Shown here piece after piece: positions 25,529-34,842 of a stretch of 64,000 nt of DNA (positions within the stretch are counted from its first letter, which is position 1; each line of letters begins with the position of its first letter). The position numbers and the translations under genes are program-made. Source of the stretch: Roseofilum acuticapitatum BLCC-M154 (GTDB taxonomy: Bacteria > Cyanobacteriota > Cyanobacteriia > Cyanobacteriales > Desertifilaceae); contig NZ_JAQOSP010000063.1 of the NCBI RefSeq assembly GCF_030068475.1, positions 1-64,000 of the forward strand, written 5' to 3'. The notes under the pieces are model-generated. The model searched no databases. It was given only the letters and a program-made list of their open reading frames with translations, and had not been told where the DNA came from.

Positions 25529-26902
25529 TTACTGCCAATCCTGAAAAATGGCTTTCATCGCTGCGATCGCCCGATCCGTAGCCTCTTGAGCTGACAAATC
25601 TTTACTCACCATCTCAGCAATTACTTTCCCCCAAACATTTTGGTTTTGCACCTCACTATAAGCTGGATTCAAGGCTTGTGCAAAGGGACGAATCTGATAA
25701 AACTGTTGATAAGCCTTTGAAATATGGGGATCGCTGGAATTTTGCCAAAATGGATCTTCCAATAATTGAGGCATAACGGGGAAAAACCGTCCTTGAGACC
25801 CTTGAATATAGAGTTTCAGATTTTCCGGCTCGATCAAATAAGATAAAAACTTCTTCGCTTCATCTTTGTACTTAGAAGACTCAAAAATTACAACTTGCTT
25901 AATAGATACCATGGAGGTCATTGGATCGCCATTCGGCTTATTCGGCCAAGCAGCAGTCAGCAGTTGCTCCTCATAAGTCACTTTATCTTGTCGTTGTGAG
26001 CCAGGAATCGACAAGGTAGGATTAATTGTCATCAAAGTCGAGCGACTCAAAAAGGCTACATTATTATCTGCATTTCCCCAGTTAGTTGCTTCAGGAGGAA
26101 CATACTGTTGCTTATAAAACCGGGTATAAGCATCTAGGCTTTTGGCAATGCCTTCACGCACCTGGGGACTGTCGAGTTGTAATTCTCCCGCTAGATTGAT
26201 AACTTCAACATCAAAAGCGGCCAAAAACTGCTCAAACACAAAAAAGGTATCTGAGGCTGAAGGAGACATGGGTAACCCCATACTATAAAAATCACCTTGT
26301 CCTTGATTCCGTATGGGAGCTTGTGCTGATTCCCAAAACTGCCAAAATCGCTCCCAATCTTGAGGAATTTCTTCGTCTCCTGCACCAATGGAAGCGAGCA
26401 AGGGTTGCCAATAATGGATATGATTGGTAGTCTGCGTGATGGGTACAGAATAATAACTCCGTTCTCCCGTTGTTTGATTTAAATATTTAACGGCATTCAA
26501 AACGGTCGGAGTATATAAAGATTCGGCCACTTCAATCACATCAGAAACATCAGCTAACTGATTCTTCCAAGCGAGTTGAGGAATAAATGTTAAATCTGCA
26601 TCATGACTATACAAAATATCAGGAGGACTACCCGCCGCGATCGCCCGTTCAGCCTCTTGAAGAATATCTCCTTCACTATAAAGAGTCAGTTCCACCGGTA
26701 ACCCACTATCTTCCTCCCATCGTTGCACTAAGCGACGAATAGCCTCCGTTTCCTCTGGATAAAATCCTTGACTCCACCAAATCCGAACACTATCACTACC
26801 ACTACTTGTAATGGTCGTCTCAGAATCCTGCCTTTGCCCACAGTTAGCCAAAGTCAGACCTAGTAAAAAGAGAGATAAATTTGTAAACTGCCGCCGTTTC
26901 AT
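25529..26902 (-). CDS. Extracellular solute-binding lipoprotein, family 1 (sugar type)
   Basis: This 457-residue protein begins MKRRQFTNLSLFLLG and has a lipobox ending LANC (Cys21), so it is an outward-facing lipoprotein. The body fits the MalE/UgpB-like binding-protein fold (DSVRIWWSQGFYPEE near the start, GSPPDILYSHDADL in the middle). No ABC permease or ATPase gene is nearby. Instead it lies 54 bp upstream of the hybrid kinase gene on the same strand. That suggests either a transporter encoded elsewhere or a binding protein that reports ligand to the kinase sensor. The ligand is unknown; oligosaccharide is the likeliest class. Confidence 0.82.
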   Translation of the reverse strand: MKRRQFTNLSLFLLGLTLANCGQRQDSETTITSSGSDSVRIWWSQGFYPEETEAIRRLVQRWEEDSGLPVELTLYSEGDILQEAERAIAAGSPPDILYSHDADLTFIPQLAWKNQLADVSDVIEVAESLYTPTVLNAVKYLNQTTGERSYYSVPITQTTNHIHYWQPLLASIGAGDEEIPQDWERFWQFWESAQAPIRNQGQGDFYSMGLPMSPSASDTFFVFEQFLAAFDVEVINLAGELQLDSPQVREGIAKSLDAYTRFYKQQYVPPEATNWGNADNNVAFLSRSTLMTINPTLSIPGSQRQDKVTYEEQLLTAAWPNKPNGDPMTSMVSIKQVVIFESSKYKDEAKKFLSYLIEPENLKLYIQGSQGRFFPVMPQLLEDPFWQNSSDPHISKAYQQFYQIRPFAQALNPAYSEVQNQNVWGKVIAEMVSKDLSAQEATDRAIAAMKAIFQDWQ

Positions 26903-27041
26903 AATTTGATATCCAACACTACTGATGCATAGGCAAGATTGATGCCATCATAGCCTATCATGCTCTCTTTAAAATGGTCGATCGTCTCTCCATAACTAAT
27001 TTCCAGCTTATGGAGAATCATGGATATTATTTATACTCAGT

Positions 27042-29057
27042 CTACCCTAAAATTGAGGATTGGGCTTGGGCTGTAATTGATAAGCGATAAACCGATAAAC
27101 TTTTTTGAGGATCAATAATATCAAATAAATCTTGTTTTGCCGTTTCATCCACTTCTCTAGCTGAAAAACCCAGTTGGAGAAAATAACTATTGCCAATCAG
27201 TTGAGCCTTGACCATCCCTAATAATGCGGCTTCTGCCTTATCTATTGTAATCTCAATCTGGTGGTAACAATCGCCTAAAATAACTCTTCCCTCCGTTACT
27301 CCTAGCCCACACATAGAAGACACCATTGCAGACACAGATTTATGGTGATCGAAAGATTTATCATTCAAAGGAAATTTTTCTAGATATTCTCCGCCATTAT
27401 GAGTAGCAAAAAACAAAGTTTTTAAGTCAAATGCCTGGGGATTTAAAAGCACATATCCACAGCGTAAGTAACCCATAATATTTTCAGGAAAATTCAATTC
27501 ATATCCTAAATCGACTTGAGCAACATCGATCCCAATCCCGACTTGTTTCTGAATTGAACCTAAAGGAGTATTTACTCGGCCAGTAACCCAAACTTTTCCC
27601 TCATCTGGATCGAACTGTATCACGGGATCGACCTGTTGTAAATCATCAATGCAGGGACTTCCCGGAGGCTGAAAGACTAAATGACCACAAAAATGATGAT
27701 CCACCCAATCAATATCATCATAATATCCATGGCGTAAACTACCGCATAACCAGCGAGGTGAGACTTCCTTAAACCATAATCGATCGATATATAGGCCGCG
27801 ATCGCAATTAAGCCGGATTTTAATTTTCTCGGTTTCTAACGTTAACCACTGATTTAAGCGCTCTGTCTTTAACTGAGGGGGTAGGGATATATCAGGATTT
27901 CCAGTTTGCAATCTAGGATGAGCAAAAACTACTCCTAATCTATTGGCTAGGGATCTTAACTGTTCTTGATGTTCGGTAAAGCGTTTAGGGGTAATATGAG
28001 TGCGAAAATCACTCCCCCATAAGTAGCATAACTCCTGCCAAAGGGGATCGACATAACTGACCTGCTGTTTGAGCGTTTTATAAATAGACCAACATTGGCT
28101 ATTAATCTCTAAATCTGTACCTGTAACTGCCCAGCGAGTTACATTATATTTGCGTTGTTTCTTCACTGGAATGGGATCTTCTGAAGACTCTAATGACAGA
28201 TTATGACCAGCAAAAGGGGATGATAAATTCTCTAATACATCGGTTATGGAAATAAACTTAAATTGACTCTCTTCTTGTAAATTTTTCAATAAATCATAGA
28301 TTCTTTGCCATTCATCTGATTCAAGTCGGGTTTCTGTTCCGTATCTACCCGGACGAAAATTAAAAACTTCTGCATCATTACCATATAACATGAATGATCT
28401 ACCCTTTTGACCGAGGTGACTTTTGATATACTCATTGATATATTCATCTCGATCTAATTCTCCATAAATATAGTGTTGGAATTTTTGAAAAGCAATTGAA
28501 TTATTCCAAATAACTGGGATTTTTTCTCCGTTTTGCCCACAAGCATATTGGGGATAATAACGCCATTCAGAATTCCATTCGTTATGATATCGATAGGGAT
28601 TATTCCATTCCATGACTATCCCTTCATATCCTGCTTTTAAATAATGAGAGACTAAACTAGCAGAATAGGCTTGTTCATTGACTAAGGCGATTTTGGGATG
28701 TATTCCTAATAATTTTTCATAGACTTTATGCCCCCAATAGAGATTGGCTGTATTAACTTCTGATGGGACAATTGGGCCAATGATTTGTGCATATCCACTG
28801 CCAATAAATTGACACTTGCCTTGAGCAATTAAATCCCGCAATTGATCCAGCCATTTAGGATCGAGTTCAGCCGCTACTTCTAGGGTATAACCAGTCGCTT
28901 CAATTGCTAAAGGGATATTGAGTTCAGAGGCTAGTTTTAAGATCGGCCAATAGCACTGTTCTAAAACGATAGGACGCTGGTTAATTTCGATGGATGAGAA
29001 AGCAAGATTGAGATGGAAAAGAACCGTGAGTGAGAGACAATTAGAAGACTCTAGCAT
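27042..29057 (-). CDS. GH57-like glycoside hydrolase / 4-alpha-glucanotransferase-type protein
   Basis: About 671 residues from ATG 29057 (MLESSNCLSLTVLFHLNL), where a GH57-like first strand begins. A longer frame to 29165 adds 36 residues without family character and reads through tracts unlikely to be coding. The N-terminal barrel has features expected of GH57: LEVAAELDPKWLDQLRDL, the nucleophile region in PKIALVNEQAYSASL, and FMLYGNDAEVFNFRPG with a candidate acid. The C-terminal half resembles a beta-rich DUF1925/1926-like domain. It probably acts on alpha-glucans. It precedes the binding lipoprotein gene by 139 bp on the same strand. Confidence 0.72.
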   Translation of the reverse strand: MLESSNCLSLTVLFHLNLAFSSIEINQRPIVLEQCYWPILKLASELNIPLAIEATGYTLEVAAELDPKWLDQLRDLIAQGKCQFIGSGYAQIIGPIVPSEVNTANLYWGHKVYEKLLGIHPKIALVNEQAYSASLVSHYLKAGYEGIVMEWNNPYRYHNEWNSEWRYYPQYACGQNGEKIPVIWNNSIAFQKFQHYIYGELDRDEYINEYIKSHLGQKGRSFMLYGNDAEVFNFRPGRYGTETRLESDEWQRIYDLLKNLQEESQFKFISITDVLENLSSPFAGHNLSLESSEDPIPVKKQRKYNVTRWAVTGTDLEINSQCWSIYKTLKQQVSYVDPLWQELCYLWGSDFRTHITPKRFTEHQEQLRSLANRLGVVFAHPRLQTGNPDISLPPQLKTERLNQWLTLETEKIKIRLNCDRGLYIDRLWFKEVSPRWLCGSLRHGYYDDIDWVDHHFCGHLVFQPPGSPCIDDLQQVDPVIQFDPDEGKVWVTGRVNTPLGSIQKQVGIGIDVAQVDLGYELNFPENIMGYLRCGYVLLNPQAFDLKTLFFATHNGGEYLEKFPLNDKSFDHHKSVSAMVSSMCGLGVTEGRVILGDCYHQIEITIDKAEAALLGMVKAQLIGNSYFLQLGFSAREVDETAKQDLFDIIDPQKSLSVYRLSITAQAQSSILG

Positions 29058-29203
29058 TGCAGATGTTAAAGAATTTGTGGATGATAACTTGAATGAGTCA
29101 GGAAACATATTTTTTTGTCTATACAGAAGATATAGCGAAGACCAGCTAATCCAACAGAGTCTCACCCTCTCCAGGGGTTTGCAATTTGATGTTATTCTTT
29201 AAT

Positions 29204-29354
29204 CATATCAAGTCCGGATAAAAAGTGAGGAAGCGGGCAAGATGCCCGCACTCCTCTAATCTCTTGATATTGCTGGAGTGGGAGCGTCTCGCTCCCTAAG
29301 TTTTTAATCATGGTATTTCCGCTTCGCGGACATGAACAATCGGACTTGATATCA
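29204..29354 (-). mobile_element. MITE-like palindromic element, copy B
   Basis: Its reverse complement matches the element at 1783-1953. It has ends TCATATCAAGTCCGG and CGGACTTGATATCA, and the internal palindromes GCGGGCAAGATGCCCGC, GGGAGCGTCTCGCTCCC and TCCGCTTCGCGGA. It fills the space between the divergent GH57-like and oxidoreductase genes, and must lie within or next to their promoters. Confidence 0.7.
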
Positions 29355-29408
29355 TACAATTGATTGAAGTAACCAACCGGGTTTTCTATCTCTTGAGTGG
29401 TATTGTGA

Positions 29409-30455
29409 ATGCAGAACTTTGTACACCAAAGCCTTATGAATCAAGTGCGTTGCTTTAGATTAGCCATTATTGGACTCGGTGAAGTCACAAATTATTATTG
29501 GCCAGCCTTAGCTAACCGAGAAGATTTGACGGTTGTGGGAGTGGTGGATTGCGATCGCCAGAAAGTGGATACCTGGAATAATCATTATCCCCATTGTCCT
29601 GCTTTTACCTCTCTGAACCCATTATATGAGCAGGTTAACCCTGATGCTGTCATCATTGCCACCAGCTCTTCCAGTCACTATACTGTAGCTCAGGAAGCCC
29701 TATCTTGGGGTAAACCGATTCTCTTAGAAAAACCCGCTACTGCTTCTAGAGGTGAGTGGGAAGCCTTAATTGAGCAAGCTTCCCAAGCTCAAGTTCCTCT
29801 GGCGATCGCCTTTCATGCTGCTTTTGGTGCTGAGGTGTTGTGGTTTCTAGAACATCAATCCGCATTAGAGGAAACTTACGGCCCCATCACGGGATTTTTT
29901 GCCCATTTTTATGATCCCTATTGGGTCGATGGCATCTTACAGCCCCATGCCCATAGTTTAATTTCGAGTTGGATGGATTCAGGAGTGAATGCATTAAGCC
30001 TCATCGCTAAAATTGTTCGCAATTTAGAGCTAACTCAGTCCTATTTTACTCCAGACTTAACTGACTCGAATGGGAAGATTCATAGTCAGGTTGGATTCAG
30101 GTTTGCGACAGCAGAAGGTAATTGTGCCGGTCGAGGATGGATTGAAACCCATTGGGGTTTAGGAATTAAAAGTAAAACCACTGATCTACAGTTTGCAAAA
30201 ACGGGTTATGAACTACGGTTAGACCACGATCGCCAAAGATTGCTCTTAACCGATCCTCACGGAGAGTCGAGTATTCTAGCTGATTTGACCACAGAACAAC
30301 CCCGCATGGTCAATCATTATCAAGGGGTTTTTCAGGACTTTAGAAACCATTTACAGCAAGGAACTGATAATTTAGAATTTGCCCAAACTGTACATCATTT
30401 ATTATATTCTGCCTATGAATCCCCCTATAATATTCAATTGAAGCAGAAAACTTAA
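29409..30455 (+). CDS. Gfo/Idh/MocA-family oxidoreductase
   Basis: This 348-residue NAD(P)-dependent dehydrogenase has a Rossmann start LAIIGLGEVTNYYWPAL, DAVIIATSSSSHYTVAQEAL, and the family motif ILLEKPATAS with its lysine. The C-terminal half is the alpha/beta oligomerisation and substrate domain. Members oxidise or isomerise sugars, inositols or related compounds; the substrate cannot be told here. It starts just after the MITE-like element and ends in a 4-bp overlap with the convergent transporter gene. An internal ATG at codon 10 is an alternative start. Confidence 0.88.
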   Translation: MQNFVHQSLMNQVRCFRLAIIGLGEVTNYYWPALANREDLTVVGVVDCDRQKVDTWNNHYPHCPAFTSLNPLYEQVNPDAVIIATSSSSHYTVAQEALSWGKPILLEKPATASRGEWEALIEQASQAQVPLAIAFHAAFGAEVLWFLEHQSALEETYGPITGFFAHFYDPYWVDGILQPHAHSLISSWMDSGVNALSLIAKIVRNLELTQSYFTPDLTDSNGKIHSQVGFRFATAEGNCAGRGWIETHWGLGIKSKTTDLQFAKTGYELRLDHDRQRLLLTDPHGESSILADLTTEQPRMVNHYQGVFQDFRNHLQQGTDNLEFAQTVHHLLYSAYESPYNIQLKQKT

Positions 30456-31480
30456 GCGCCAAATAACCATACCCAAATAGGCAAAGTAAATAACAAGATA
30501 ATCGAGCCAAGAGCTAAACTGGTAACCGCTAAATCTTGATCTAAATGATAGGCTTGGGCAATGACTAAGGTGGCAAATGAAGGGGGCATGGACATTTGTA
30601 GCACCATGACTAATCGGGGAGGGCCATCGATGCCAAAAAACATTAATCCTGTCCCTACCACTAGGGGAACGAGGAGCATTTTAATTAATAAACAAGTGGA
30701 GGCTCTTTTGAGCTTGCCCAGGGTTTTGAGTTCACTAAGCTTAATGCCAATTAATACCAAAGAAATCTGCACAACTGTCCAAGCGGCATTATATAAGGTG
30801 GTTTCAATGGGTTCAGGCAGAGGGACATAGCGAAATCCTAAGCCAAATAATAGGCTCCAAAATGCTGGATTATTGCGGGTGGCTTTGAAGGTTCTTTGTA
30901 GGACAGATTCTTGCTCTTGATCGCTGCTACCAAAATAGGAAGCGAGAGCAACGCCAACCACGTAAACGGCGATCGCCGATCCGAGTAGATCGTAAAATAA
31001 GGCCCAGGCAAAATAGTCTTCTCCTACCAACCCCAAAACGCAAGGAAATCCCAGGTAGCCTGTATTTCCACACATCATGGCCAGCATAAAACTACCTTGG
31101 GTGGGTTGACTCCATTTACTGGTGGTTACCGCTACAGTGTTAGGCCCTTCCAGAGCTGGATTTAAGCCCTGTGCAATGGCTCGCAACCGCTCATCACTGA
31201 CACCCAGATCGATCCAAGTCCACGCAAAAGCAGCTCCTACGGCGATCGCGATCCAAGCCGTTAAGGGTGCAATCCAAATCCCCCCCGAAAGATCGGTTTT
31301 CCGCAGAAACGCCACAATACTAATGGGTACGCCAAACATAAATAAGGCTTTCCCTAAATAAGCACTGATATTCTTAGGCAAAAGTGTACCAATCAGAAAC
31401 TTACCGATACTCCATCCCAGTAGTGTCCAGCCAATTAAAGGAACATAGAGCTTGATTAAGTTTTCAACTAAGGGAGTCAT
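30452..31480 (-). CDS. AEC (auxin efflux carrier) family transporter
   Basis: This 342-residue integral membrane protein has about ten hydrophobic segments. Typical AEC features are FMFGVPISIVAFL in the first repeat, a crossing region with NTGYLGFPCVLGLVG, and MVLQMSMPPSFATLVIA in the second half. Family members export or import organic acids and similar anions. It converges on the oxidoreductase gene and is divergent from the acetyltransferase gene, with no operon partner to hint at a substrate. Confidence 0.88.
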   Translation of the reverse strand: MTPLVENLIKLYVPLIGWTLLGWSIGKFLIGTLLPKNISAYLGKALFMFGVPISIVAFLRKTDLSGGIWIAPLTAWIAIAVGAAFAWTWIDLGVSDERLRAIAQGLNPALEGPNTVAVTTSKWSQPTQGSFMLAMMCGNTGYLGFPCVLGLVGEDYFAWALFYDLLGSAIAVYVVGVALASYFGSSDQEQESVLQRTFKATRNNPAFWSLLFGLGFRYVPLPEPIETTLYNAAWTVVQISLVLIGIKLSELKTLGKLKRASTCLLIKMLLVPLVVGTGLMFFGIDGPPRLVMVLQMSMPPSFATLVIAQAYHLDQDLAVTSLALGSIILLFTLPIWVWLFGA

Positions 31481-31521
31481 GATCGCTTAAAATTTCGGTG
31501 AACATACCCATCTATACAGCT

Positions 31522-32022
31522 ATGGAACAACTTTACCGTAACTATTTAATTCGAGATTGGCAACCGAGCGATCGCCAAAATGTTGCCACCCTCATCAGCT
31601 CTGTTTTAGCTGAATATGGCTTAACTTGGGAACCCCAAGGAACCGATCGAGATGCTCTAGAAGTGGAAAGTGCCTATCTACAAACAGGGGGAGAATTTTG
31701 GGTAATTGAATCGGATCGCCAATTGGTCGGCACAGCAGCCTATCATCCCATCTCCAAAGGCCACAAAGCCGTAGAAATTCGCAAAATGTATCTTTTATCC
31801 TCTGTACGCGGACAAGGACTCGGTTCTTTTCTCTTACAATCTTTAGAATCCAGGATTCAAGCTCAAGGCTATCAAGAAATTTGGGTTGAAACCGCCTCGG
31901 TTCTAAAAGAAGCCATTTGGCTTTATGAGCGTCGGGGATATCAACAAGCAACCGGAGTCCAAACGCCACGCTGCGATCGCCTGTATATCAAAACCATTCT
32001 CAACAACTTAGACCAACTATAA
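31522..32022 (+). CDS. GNAT-family N-acetyltransferase
   Basis: About 166 residues from ATG 31522; a GTG at 31498 would add eight. The acetyl-CoA-binding motif A is MYLLSSVRGQGLGSFLLQSL, followed by the motif B region AIWLYERRGYQQ. The N-terminal YLIRDWQPSDRQNVATLI opening is typical. The substrate is unknown. It is divergent from the AEC transporter gene with about 40 bp between them. Confidence 0.88.
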   Translation: MEQLYRNYLIRDWQPSDRQNVATLISSVLAEYGLTWEPQGTDRDALEVESAYLQTGGEFWVIESDRQLVGTAAYHPISKGHKAVEIRKMYLLSSVRGQGLGSFLLQSLESRIQAQGYQEIWVETASVLKEAIWLYERRGYQQATGVQTPRCDRLYIKTILNNLDQL

Positions 32023-32126
32023 CTCTGTAGCTAGACAATACTATAGGATCACAAACCGCAACCGAAAGACAGAAAGTAAGGAATAGGGAAACACAAGAAT
32101 TACTTCTCACTCCCTACTCCTCAGAT

Positions 32127-32816
32127 TCAACCAAACATATTTTCTGAGCGATAATCCGCTTCCGGTTCAGCCGCAAAGGGAGCATCCGTTTTACCCTTCG
32201 CCCTAGCTTTCGCCTTCGATGCACTACGCTTCAGGGCTTGCAAACGAGCTTCATAGCGACTGCGTTGGCGTTTTTTGGGATTTTGTTCGATTAAGATTTT
32301 TAAAGCACTGCCCAGACTCTTATAGGCATTCGGCAGGGTATAGCCGAAACGAGTCGCTAAGGCGATCGCCTTTTCATCCGCTTGAATCGCTTCCTGTAAA
32401 GTCTTTTCAGGATTATTTTTCTGATAGAGGCGATAACCGGAAACACCGCATAACGCCAGAGCTAAGAGGAGCAATAAGCCATCTTGTACCCAAAGCTCTC
32501 CCACTGCCCCTCCTAAACCAATAGCCAGGGCTGCCATTTCCCAGCCATCTTTAGGAATCGTATCATTCTGAATTCGTCCCACCTCATGCCAAAACAGCAA
32601 ATTCCGTTGGTCGATCGCCAGTTGATCCCATTTAGTCAAATCAATCTGAATTTCCACCTCATCATTGCCAATTTCTTCCGATCGCACTAGGGGAGGGTTC
32701 ACTTCTGTTGCCACCTCTACGATCACCCAACTTTGCAGTTCTGGCGGCAATAAGCCTTTTAAGCGGCGCAGTTCGTTCATTTCTGCTCTTGCAGAGGAGG
32801 TTGCATAGGATTTCAT
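32127..32816 (-). CDS. DUF3318 membrane protein
   Basis: About 229 residues from ATG 32816 (MKSYATSSARAEM); an ATG at 32840 would add eight. It matches the cyanobacterial DUF3318 family: LRRLKGLLPPELQSWVIVEV near the N-terminus, WDQLAIDQRNLLFWHEVGRIQ, then a hydrophobic segment WVQDGLLLLLALALCGVSGY. The C-terminus is strongly basic (KRQRSRYEARLQALKRSASK). Function is unknown. The LFWHEVGRIQ segment recalls a metalloprotease-like HE motif but lacks the full HExxH. Confidence 0.8.
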   Translation of the reverse strand: MKSYATSSARAEMNELRRLKGLLPPELQSWVIVEVATEVNPPLVRSEEIGNDEVEIQIDLTKWDQLAIDQRNLLFWHEVGRIQNDTIPKDGWEMAALAIGLGGAVGELWVQDGLLLLLALALCGVSGYRLYQKNNPEKTLQEAIQADEKAIALATRFGYTLPNAYKSLGSALKILIEQNPKKRQRSRYEARLQALKRSASKAKARAKGKTDAPFAAEPEADYRSENMFG

Positions 32817-32909
32817 ATCGCTTGCCCTAGAATCTGACAAAACAAGTAGGTCGTCTTCTCTTGAGTATATCTTGGACGCTGACCGAATGGGTGATTACAG
32901 CGCTATCGA

Positions 32910-34658
32910 CTACTTTATCTCCTTTTCAGCCGTTAATGGCTCGGATAAGTTCATATTTTCGTTAATCTTCTCACTCATACCCGAATGGGTAATCACTTCG
33001 TGAACCTCTAATTGTCCCAGTAGAGCGATCGCCTGTTCTAGAGCTTTCTGACGGGTTGTTGCTTGATGTTCAACCGGAATCCGACTCAATAACTCTAGGC
33101 GTTCCAGGCGTTTTTTCACATCTCCTGTTGCTCCCACAACGAAGACCCACCGACGTTTCCCTAAAGCCTCATTCACCATATTTTCAATCGCCAAAGAAGC
33201 CGTAACCCCCAACAACGGCACATCCTCTAGATCCAAAATCAACACATCATAGTCTTCCACAATTCCCATCCGTTGGGCAATCGACTTAGCCGCGCCAAAA
33301 CTCATCGGGCCTCCCAAACGCAATAACAGAATTCGGCCCATTGCCTGTTGTAATAGCTGCCGTTCCTGCGCCGTTAAAGGTAGATGATGATCCCCATGGT
33401 GTCCAGTTGTCGCTTGCACATCCTGCTGTTGCAGATCGCTTAACTTTTTCACCGTTAACATATTGGCCACAAAGACCCCCACTGCCACAGCCGTAATCAG
33501 ATCGACAAAAACCGTTAAAAGCAGCACAATATACATTAAACCCGTTGCTTTGACAGATAACTTATGGGCCCGTTTTAGGAAACTCCAATCAATAATATCA
33601 ATCCCCACCTTAATCAAAATTCCGGCTAATACCGTATGAGGAATGGTTGCCGTTAAAGGCCCTGCACCAAACACAATCACCATCAACACTAAGCCATGGA
33701 TGATGCCAGAAAGGTTCGTTTTTCCTCCCGCTTGCACATTAATCACCGTTCGCATGGTGGCCCCAGCACCAGGTAAACCACCGAGAAATCCAGAGACCAT
33801 GTTGCCGATTCCTTGACCAATTAATTCGCGATCGGAATCATGTTCAGTGCGGGTAATATTATCAGCCACTAAGGAAGTCAGCAGGGAATCAATCGATCCC
33901 AACATCGCTAAAATCAAGCTATAGCCCACCATATCCTTTAAATCTTGCACCCGAAACTGGGGCCAATGAAGGCTTGGTAGTCCGCTTGGAATTTCGCCAA
34001 TACGCTCAATCTGGCTCCCTTCTGGCAGAAAGAGGGAAACTAGAGTACAAACGATCAAAGCTAAGAGGGGAGAAGGGATGACCCGATTAACTCGTTTAGG
34101 ATTCAAAAACACGATCGCCAAAGTGAGTACCCCTAACCCCATAGCTGCGGGATTCACATTTTGGATAAAATAGCCAAAATTTTGCAGCGCTTCAATCACA
34201 TTAGCTGAATTGGGATGACCCAACAGAGGGGCGATTTCAATCAGAATAATAATTACCCCAATGCCAGACATAAAACCAGAAATCACCGTGTAGGGAATCA
34301 GGGTAATATATTGTCCCAGTTTCAGCACTCCAAACAGGATTTGTAAGGCTCCACCGAGCATAATCACGGTAAAACTCATGGCTAAACCCGTTTCGGGATA
34401 TTTGGCAATCAGTGCTGTAAACACACTGGCCATCACCACGGTCATCGGCCCTGTGGGGCCAGAAATCTGTGAGGGAGTCCCCCCACACAGAGCCGCCAAT
34501 AGACCCACACAAACCGCCCCATAGAGACCGGCGATCGCCCCAGCACCAGAGGACACCCCAAAGGCAAGAGCCAGGGGAAGGGCCACAATGGCGGCCGTAA
34601 TCCCCCCAAAGAGGTCACCTCGCAGGTTTTTTGTCGTAATTGGATTAATCAGTTGCAT
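32910..34658 (-). CDS. bicA: SulP-family bicarbonate transporter, BicA-like
   Basis: This 582-residue protein is close to characterised BicA throughout. The N-terminus has RGDLFGGITAAIVALPLALA, followed by GGTPSQISGPTGPMTVVMAS, VISGFMSGIGVIIILI, TRTEHDSDRELIGQG and VLAGILIKVGIDIIDWSFLK. The STAS domain follows at about 435-560 (LGGPMSFGAAKSIAQR). BicA is a low-affinity, high-flux Na+-dependent HCO3- importer of the CO2-concentrating mechanism. SulP sulfate transporters are the alternative, but the match to BicA is strong. It is monocistronic, with about 180 bp to the HtrA gene. Confidence 0.85.
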   Translation of the reverse strand: MQLINPITTKNLRGDLFGGITAAIVALPLALAFGVSSGAGAIAGLYGAVCVGLLAALCGGTPSQISGPTGPMTVVMASVFTALIAKYPETGLAMSFTVIMLGGALQILFGVLKLGQYITLIPYTVISGFMSGIGVIIILIEIAPLLGHPNSANVIEALQNFGYFIQNVNPAAMGLGVLTLAIVFLNPKRVNRVIPSPLLALIVCTLVSLFLPEGSQIERIGEIPSGLPSLHWPQFRVQDLKDMVGYSLILAMLGSIDSLLTSLVADNITRTEHDSDRELIGQGIGNMVSGFLGGLPGAGATMRTVINVQAGGKTNLSGIIHGLVLMVIVFGAGPLTATIPHTVLAGILIKVGIDIIDWSFLKRAHKLSVKATGLMYIVLLLTVFVDLITAVAVGVFVANMLTVKKLSDLQQQDVQATTGHHGDHHLPLTAQERQLLQQAMGRILLLRLGGPMSFGAAKSIAQRMGIVEDYDVLILDLEDVPLLGVTASLAIENMVNEALGKRRWVFVVGATGDVKKRLERLELLSRIPVEHQATTRQKALEQAIALLGQLEVHEVITHSGMSEKINENMNLSEPLTAEKEIK

Positions 34659-34842
34659 AGCAAGTTAGAAAAGACAGGGCAAATGTAAGGATGGAGATCG
34701 TCTAAATATAGGGAATGAGGAATAGGGAATTAGTGAATTATGAGCCTTAAGAGCGATCGATATCCATTAAATAAACATTAAAAATACCCCCAATAAGTAA
34801 ATACTTTAGGGGATATAGCAATAGATATTTGATCCTAGAGAA

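Noticed and set aside
27042-29165. Longer GH57-like frame starting at 29165
   Set aside because: The first 36 residues lack family character; the conserved start begins at about codon 37 (29057).
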